Part shown: piece after piece, positions 62,062-64,000 of the stretch
How the letters are laid out: the number at the start of each line of letters is the position of its first letter
How positions within the stretch are numbered: the stretch's first letter is position 1
Assembly: GCA_037178625.1 (NCBI GenBank)
Contig: CM074129.1
Span: 2,542,001 to 2,606,000, forward strand
Length of the DNA stretch: 64,000 bases
From: Skeletonema tropicum
Taxonomy: Eukaryota > Bacillariophyta > Thalassiosirophyceae > Thalassiosirales > Thalassiosiraceae
Reading direction: 5' to 3'
The notes under the pieces: model-generated
What the model saw: the letters and a program-made list of their open reading frames with translations, nothing else
What the model was told of the DNA's origin: nothing
Databases searched by the model: none
Position numbers and translations under genes: made by a program

Positions 62062-64000
62062 ATGAAACGTGCTCTAGCTGAGCGCGTGAAGCAAGAGATG
62101 GAGGGGCCAATGTCCAATGGCCCTCCAGACACTGCGAATCATCACAGGGGGATGAATGGTGTAAATAATCATGGGATGCCCCCTGCTAATAAAATGCCTC
62201 GAATGACTGAGGCACCATCGCTATCCTCATCAATGTCAATGTCTGCTCCTATCTCCGCTTCACCAATGGATCACAATGCGATTGGAGAGGTGGGTATTCA
62301 ATTATCGAGTAGACCAGACGTCGGTATCGCCACAAATACTATTACATCATCGTCACCCTCCAAGAAACGACCGCGGTCCCCCAACGCTATTAGCTCTGGA
62401 AATGTGTCTACATTCCAAGCTCAGAAATCATCTGACGACGAAAATGATTCCACGCCAAAGGGGAGACGGCATCATCGCAGTAAGCACTCTGCGAATAGTG
62501 ACGATGAAGAAGGAGAAGATTCCAACTCATCGTTTTATCTCAAACATCAGAATCAATCTCTTGCCTCTGAGTTATATGCTTACAGACGAAAAATCTATCT
62601 GCTTGAGAAAGAGCGGGAGTATAGAAGGAAAGAGTGTCGAATTGCAGGGAAAAAAATTGGGGAGTTGAGGGGAGCATGGAGAGGGATAGAGGAAGCACTG
62701 GGCCAAGAAATGGCGAAGATAAATCTCCCCAAATCAGAGGTATGTGTTTTTTGGTATTTTTTGGTCATTTCTGTTCATCATGATTTTGTGCTAAATTGCT
62801 GACTTGCTGTGATAATGAAGGGCAACGGCTCACATAATGGTACCTCATCCCATCCTTCAACTGGACTGGGTTCTGATGTGGAGACCACTCATTCTCTTCT
62901 GCTGGCTATAAAAAATCTTGTCACAAATAGTGGCCCAATCAGTACAGATAAAAAATCGGCATTACCAAATGATAAAAAATACCATGTGGATGACATGAAT
63001 CTTTTTGAGAATTATTCCAAAGGCACATTCAAGGGGGAGGAAAGTCAAGACCTAATTGACGAGAAATTGCGTCTTGATGAAATGGAAGGATTTGCGACGG
63101 ATATTTCCATGAGGGCAGCTGTCCTGAAGAGCAGTGTATTAGGTCTCTTACGCAAGGCAATTGAAGGCAAAAATGATGATAGTCCTACAAATATCGCGTC
63201 CATATCTGAATTGAAAGAACAGATCGCAACTCTCGAGGCAGAATTGGCAGCCACTGACTCCAGATTAGAGGAAATGGCTCAAGCTAGGAATGAGGCTACG
63301 GCATCTGAACGAAGGGTCAGGAGGGGCCTATATCGACTTGCAAGTGGCCGAATGTCGATGGAGGATGTTCTCAAAGCTGTCGAGAAAGAAGACAACGGGG
63401 TCTCATTTATGGAAACTTTTGCTGCGTTGGATGGAGCGAACGAGAATAAGGCATCTTCATCACCAACTGCTACTGTTTTGAGTAGCCCAGCTACGACTGC
63501 TTCAAAGGAAACCTCTGCTGTAAGTAGTGAAGAAGTGGCTCAGTTGAAGAAACATGTGCAAGATGTACAGGTGGTTGCGGAAACTAGAGAGAAGAAGATA
63601 GCAGAGGTGAGTCGTCTTATTTTTTAGAACACCTGGCTTGGATCGTTTGTGACTATCTAACGAGTACATTTTAATCTTCATCCAAAATCACAGCTTCTTA
63701 CAGAAAAAGAAGAGCAACTGAAACGTATCAACTCATTGCTTCTCCCCAAAGAGAGCAACAATGATGAACCAGATGACGAAGCCATTCGTAAGACACCTCT
63801 ATTTATTGATATGATGGGAAAGCTTCGAACTTCAGAACGATTGACCACAGAGCATAAGAAAGAGGCTGAAAAAATAAGGGAGAGTTGGGCTGCAGCGAAA
63901 GGTGACCTCGATTTAGCGAAGAAAACTTTGGCTGATATGGAAGGAAAGCACGAGCGCCGCTGGGTTGAGTTGATTTCGCAGTATTCACAACCTGAATCCG
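62062..64000 (+). CDS. coiled-coil protein, BRE1-like E3 ligase candidate (5' part only)
   Basis: Three exons are visible: 62062-62739, 62821-63606 and 63694 to the window end. Introns of 81 and 87 bp, both GT-AG and phase 0. The first 150 residues are disordered and contain KKRPRSP (nuclear-localisation-like). A long coiled coil begins at about residue 165 (HQNQSLASELYAYRRKIYLLEKEREYRRKE) and resumes in later exons (SELKEQIATLEAELAATDSRLEEM; LLTEKEEQLKRINSLL). The start LASELYAYRRKI resembles the N-terminal coiled coil of BRE1/RNF20 H2B ubiquitin ligases, but the diagnostic C-terminal RING would lie beyond the window. At least 590 residues. The family assignment is tentative; the gene structure is firm. 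Confidence 0.65.

Overview
The window looks like nuclear DNA of a diatom, probably a centric one. Coding genes are intron-poor with short GT-AG introns (84 to 180 bp). Several proteins open with a signal peptide followed by an A-F-type motif, as in plastid preproteins of diatoms. The mobile elements are Ty3/gypsy and Ty1/copia LTR retrotransposons of the kind common in diatom genomes. The species cannot be named from sequence alone.

Layout. 1-3.2 kb is gene-poor, with a GAG microsatellite and a 71-bp tandem repeat. 3.2-13.7 kb holds an aldo/keto reductase, a secreted 2-oxoglutarate/Fe(II) oxygenase, a small protein, a YAK1/DYRK-type kinase and a SANT-PHD chromatin protein. 14.2-23.9 kb is a nested mobile element: a gypsy retrotransposon with identical LTRs whose 3' LTR is split by a 3.9-kb second insertion carrying a Pif1-type helicase remnant. 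24.6-37.3 kb is a dense housekeeping block: ATG4, an aspartoacylase/AstE-like metalloenzyme, a two-domain lipid-binding-like protein, a TRMT11-like tRNA methyltransferase, DOLPP1, signal peptide peptidase and the GATOR2 subunit MIOS. 37.7-46.2 kb is a satellite array of 183-185 bp monomers with a 5'-deleted copia element inside it. 48.5-64 kb has mitochondrial EF-G2 (GFM2), a CHCHD3-like MICOS protein, a cluster of three paralogues of a protein family I do not recognise, TruA, DPH6 and the 5' part of a coiled-coil, possibly BRE1-like, gene.

How the genes relate. There is no operon logic. Themes recur: ER and dolichol/intramembrane proteolysis (DOLPP1, SPP), autophagy and TORC1 signalling (ATG4, MIOS, YAK1-like kinase), organelle translation and RNA modification (GFM2, TruA, TRMT11-like, DPH6), and chromatin.

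The points most worth following are: (1) the unrecognised TPSEL/C-terminal FxLxL paralogue cluster at 53.5-58.2 kb; (2) the nested gypsy plus helicase-bearing insertion with recoverable target-site duplications; (3) the 368-bp higher-order satellite invaded by a headless copia element with a GCGCT duplication; (4) eight single-base reading-frame offsets in six coding loci, six of them at runs of A on the coding strand, most simply sequencing indels but possibly frameshift signals; (5) a gag and pol in the same frame separated by one UGA.
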